The notes under the pieces: generated by a model
Seen by the model: the letters and a program-made list of their open reading frames with translations, nothing else
Database searches by the model: none
What the model was told of the DNA's origin: nothing
Assembly (NCBI GenBank): GCA_028285105.1
Contig: JANQQE010000021.1
Location: 248,001 to 312,000 of the forward strand
Direction: 5' to 3'
Length of the DNA: 64,000 nt
Source: Alphaproteobacteria bacterium
Lineage (GTDB): Bacteria; Planctomycetota; Phycisphaerae; UBA1845
Position numbers and translations under genes: made by a program
Part shown: one piece after another, positions 61,121 to 64,000 of the stretch
How positions within the stretch are numbered: position 1 is the stretch's first letter
Layout of the letters: every line of letters begins with the position of its first letter

Positions 61121-61717
61121 TCATCGGGACGGAATGATCGCAAGCAATTCCTCAAGCTCGCGAATCACATGATCGGCATGGCCAGAATGCTCCGGCATCT
61201 CATTACCATCCATGATCAACACCGTTTGACAACCTGCCCCTCGACCGCATTCGATGTCCATTAGATGATCGCCAATCATCCAACTGGCTTTTGGCGCACA
61301 GTTCAGCTCTGCGCACATTCGCAGAATCGGTTCGGGCGCCGGTTTGACCGGTTCTTCCTCGCGGGCATACATCAGGTCAACGCGAATCCCGTGCGTCTCA
61401 AGAATGATGCTTGCCCAGCGTCTGGCGTTTCGCGTGAGAACACCGATGGGCCAACCGCGACGACTTAAAGCGTCTAACGTTTCTTTGGCATTTGGCCGAA
61501 GCTGAGCATTGATCGCGGCTTGCTCTTCATGGGCATGAACCACTTCCATCGCCCGAACCTTTTTGGCACCATCCAGCAACTCCAGGGATTCCAGAATCGG
61601 ACCGGGCGGCAAACCAATCTCGGCCCGCATTGCATCAAAGTCCAACACGGGAACGGTAATGGTTCCGTCAAGATCGAAGACGAGCATTCCACCTGGGCTA
61701 TGGGCTAATTCACGCAT
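61121..61717 (-). CDS. HAD-family phosphatase
   Basis: A 198-residue HAD hydrolase. The nucleophile motif is VFDLDGTIT (Asp near residue 15), the second motif LTRN, a Lys in REEEPVKPAPEPIL, and IGDHLMDIECGRGAGCQTVLI carries the C-terminal acid pair. It is similar to phosphoglycolate phosphatase or AHBA-type small-molecule phosphatases; substrate unknown. ATG 61717 is used rather than the TTG at 61738. Confidence 0.88.
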   Translation of the reverse strand: MRELAHSPGGMLVFDLDGTITVPVLDFDAMRAEIGLPPGPILESLELLDGAKKVRAMEVVHAHEEQAAINAQLRPNAKETLDALSRRGWPIGVLTRNARRWASIILETHGIRVDLMYAREEEPVKPAPEPILRMCAELNCAPKASWMIGDHLMDIECGRGAGCQTVLIMDGNEMPEHSGHADHVIRELEELLAIIPSR

Positions 61718-61806
61718 TCGTACAAAATCGATTTTCAAAAAAATCTGTACATCGGAAAAACAAGGCGCGTTGCCTTACAACCGTGGCGCGGCGAGTATAC
61801 CAAATC

Positions 61807-64000
61807 ATGATCGACGATCGTACCAAAAGAGAAGCTCCTTCGCACCCACTCCACGTGTCCAACGCACCGTTACTACCTTGGGCAATTGGCATGATCGTAG
61901 GTATCGCGATCGAAAGTCGCACACCGTGTAGTCCGTGGTTTTGCGCGACAGTCGTCGTAGCTATCGGCATCTCCGCACTTTTGAAACTAGCGCACGGTCG
62001 TCTTGCGTTGCTGATGGTGATCGGTGCGGCAGTATGCCTCGGAGCAATTCGACATCACGTTGCATTTCGCGCGATACCTCACACGGACGTTGCCCGCTAC
62101 GCAACAAATGATCGGATGATCGCCAAAGTGATTGGCACAATTGCGACGCCACCGAACACCTATCGAACTGGGTACGATCCGTTTGAACCGTGGCTTCACA
62201 CGACAGACCGCACGACGTTCGTACTCGACCTCGATCGAATCGATGTTGGCAACGGATTGAAATCGGTAACTGGCCAAACGCGCATCTCCATCTCCGAACC
62301 AACGTTGTCGATTCGTGAGGGCGATCGCATCGAAGCCGTCGGTTGGCTTGCCAAATCTTCGCCTCCAAGAAATCCGGGGCAACACAACTGGGCGCTGCAC
62401 AACGCAAGGCGCGGCGTTCGGACGCGACTTCAATGCGATCGCACAGAGAACATTTCCATCCTGCAATCGTCCACCGACCGATCACGCAGCCCCACGGAGC
62501 AGGTCCGCCAACTACTCCTGGGCCAGGGCATGAACACGGGCGATGCGTCCTCGTCCTTACTCGACACGATGGTCCTGGGACATCGCTTTGCCGTCAGCGA
62601 AAAGATCGAGCGGTTGTTTCTGGAAACGGGATGCGCGCATTACCTTGCGGTCAGCGGCGTCCACATCGCCATGCTGGCTTCGATCGTCTGGTTTCCCGCG
62701 AGGCTGCTCGGCGCGGGGCGAAGGCTGGCGGCAGCACTGCTCATCGCAACAGTCATCACCTACGTACTCATCGCGGACGCCCGTCCCTCGATGCTTCGCG
62801 CCGCACTGATGGCCGTCATCTTCAGCGTCGCCCTGCTGATGCGACGTCGCGTTAATACGATCAACTCACTATCGCTCGCCGCACTAATATTGCTCGCGAT
62901 CAACCCGGTCTCGCTATTCGACATTGGTTTTCAACTATCATTCGCAGCCGTCACCGGCATCATCTTGCTAACGCCCGTGCTGATGCAATTGGCCAACCGC
63001 GCTTTCGCTCGAAAGCAACACTTTGAAACACCGCCAACCGATCCATTCCAAATCGCCATCGACAACCCGCCAAGGTTCACGTGGTCAGGCGCGGTCTTAC
63101 GATCGACGCTCATGCTCACCTGTGTTTCAATTGCGGCGTGGGTATCGACCTTACCCATCGTCGCCACGCATTTTGGCCGCCTCGCACCACTAGGTTGGCT
63201 CGGGTCCATTGCTGCGTTCATGTTCGTTTACGCGGTGATGGTTTTGAGTTTTATGAAACTCGCCGTCGGGCTGCTGTTCCCTTTCGCGACTGCCGTCGTA
63301 GACGCACCGCTCGAGTTCGCGACAACCGGACTTCGAAATGTGCTGCAATGGATACGCGATACGTTGGGTGGCCCGACCGATGTAACACCGCCAACGGTTT
63401 TCATCCTCGCTACTTATTACGTTGGCTTGTTTGGGGTGGTTGCGGTCAATCGAAGGGGATGGACGCTTCGCAAATCAGCCCCAATATTGGCCTGCGCGAT
63501 CCTCACCATCGCCCTCTGGAATTGGCCCGCCGTCCAAACCGACGCACTCAAAATCACGCAATTTGCAGTCGGCAGAGGAACCGCCACCCTCATCGAACTA
63601 CCCGATGGCCAATCGTGGATCTACGATGCCGGGTCTTCATCTCCGAGCGATCCGGGAGAAAACACGATCCTCCCGCTTCTCCGCGAGCGCAGAATCTCAG
63701 CGCTCGACGGCATCATCATCAGCCACGCCAACCTCGACCATTACGGTGGCGTACCGTCGATTGTGCGCCACAAGAATTGCAAAAGAATCTACGTCAACAC
63801 CAACGGCGCAATCGATGAAAGCGACGGGCCAATCGAAGTTCTGATGCAGGCGTTGCGCAAGTCCAGGCAGCCCATCGAACCGCTGCATGCTGGCGACTCG
63901 CTCGATTGGGGAGAAGACGTCAACGTCGAAGTGCATTGGCCGCCAACCACTGGAACGACACACTTAAGCGCCAACGATCAATCCATCGTCGTTCGAATCG
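61807..64000 (+). CDS. comEC: ComEC/Rec2 DNA-uptake channel protein, C-terminus cut by window edge
   Basis: An open frame from ATG 61807 to the window end, 731 codons. An N-terminal membrane and OB-like part (DUF4131-like, residues ~20-220) is followed by the competence domain: VLGHRFAVSEKIERLFLETGCAHYLAVSGVHIAMLA (LAVSG.H is the family signature, about residue 280) with multiple membrane helices. At about residue 582 a metallo-beta-lactamase-like domain starts (ITQFAVGRGTATLIELPDG, with SHANLDHYGG at ~638 as the HxxxDH metal motif). ComEC moves single-stranded DNA across the inner membrane in transformation. Confidence 0.9.
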   Translation, partial: MIDDRTKREAPSHPLHVSNAPLLPWAIGMIVGIAIESRTPCSPWFCATVVVAIGISALLKLAHGRLALLMVIGAAVCLGAIRHHVAFRAIPHTDVARYATNDRMIAKVIGTIATPPNTYRTGYDPFEPWLHTTDRTTFVLDLDRIDVGNGLKSVTGQTRISISEPTLSIREGDRIEAVGWLAKSSPPRNPGQHNWALHNARRGVRTRLQCDRTENISILQSSTDRSRSPTEQVRQLLLGQGMNTGDASSSLLDTMVLGHRFAVSEKIERLFLETGCAHYLAVSGVHIAMLASIVWFPARLLGAGRRLAAALLIATVITYVLIADARPSMLRAALMAVIFSVALLMRRRVNTINSLSLAALILLAINPVSLFDIGFQLSFAAVTGIILLTPVLMQLANRAFARKQHFETPPTDPFQIAIDNPPRFTWSGAVLRSTLMLTCVSIAAWVSTLPIVATHFGRLAPLGWLGSIAAFMFVYAVMVLSFMKLAVGLLFPFATAVVDAPLEFATTGLRNVLQWIRDTLGGPTDVTPPTVFILATYYVGLFGVVAVNRRGWTLRKSAPILACAILTIALWNWPAVQTDALKITQFAVGRGTATLIELPDGQSWIYDAGSSSPSDPGENTILPLLRERRISALDGIIISHANLDHYGGVPSIVRHKNCKRIYVNTNGAIDESDGPIEVLMQALRKSRQPIEPLHAGDSLDWGEDVNVEVHWPPTTGTTHLSANDQSIVVRI

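Overview
The window looks like chromosomal DNA of a Planctomycetota bacterium, possibly Phycisphaerae-like. The evidence is indirect: many secreted lipoproteins with acidic, Cys-poor linkers, a PEP-CTERM protein ending in Arg residues, a membrane protein ending in a CxxC...CPECG ribbon, an AsmA-like giant protein, an Ole (olefin) operon and an aerobic acyl-CoA/methylmalonyl-type pathway. I see no rRNA, tRNA, CRISPR array, transposase or phage gene. Two genes run off the window: a secreted metzincin protease on the left and ComEC on the right. Family assignments come from recalled motifs, not searches.

Layout. 1-4.6 kb: partial metzincin, rpmE (type B), prfA, pilT. 4.6-11.9 kb (minus): small secreted protein, C39-like lipoprotein, YihY-type membrane protein and a 1306-residue AsmA-like protein in a tight series, then a two-domain Kazal lipoprotein. 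12-18 kb: DUF6958-like protein, WecA/MraY-type transferase coupled to a TrkA-type K+ channel, a protein kinase / 42-aa peptide / metallophosphatase cluster, a lipoprotein and a zinc-ribbon membrane protein. 18-23.5 kb: eukaryotic-type citrate synthase, MerR-like regulator with a palindrome upstream, LOG protein, GNAT, WaaP-like kinase. 23.7-29.2 kb: GT2 glycosyltransferase convergent with oleD-oleC-oleB across a 22-bp-arm palindrome, plus a lipoprotein.

29.6-43 kb (plus): a long catabolic run of three acyl-CoA dehydrogenases, 3-hydroxyacyl-CoA dehydrogenase, enoyl-CoA hydratase, the substrate subunit of a B12-dependent acyl-CoA mutase, and a fused cobalamin-binding/MeaB-type GTPase protein. 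These should oxidise branched or short acyl-CoAs and isomerise the product. A PduO-type adenosyltransferase at 49 kb could supply AdoCbl. Then come a TPR-YggX fusion, a zinc-ribbon/GYF-like membrane protein and a three-subunit molybdenum hydroxylase. 43-52.4 kb: VanZ-like, GT39-like and O-antigen-ligase-like membrane proteins, the adenosyltransferase, AsnB and a TPR lipoprotein.

52.4-56 kb: a stand-alone LigD-type phosphoesterase, then a minus-strand group in which two diverged copies (600-bp offset) of an antitoxin-like gene each lead a different partner: a nucleotidyltransferase and a DUF4274 protein. The second copy lacks its C-terminus and is coupled to yifB/comM. 56-64 kb: PEP-CTERM protein, lipoprotein, M16 peptidase, unknown secreted protein, HAD phosphatase, comEC.

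Most noteworthy: the duplicated antitoxin-like cassettes, the split IcmF-like mutase, the kinase-peptide-phosphatase unit, oleBCD without oleA, and the palindrome carrying mirrored stop codons.
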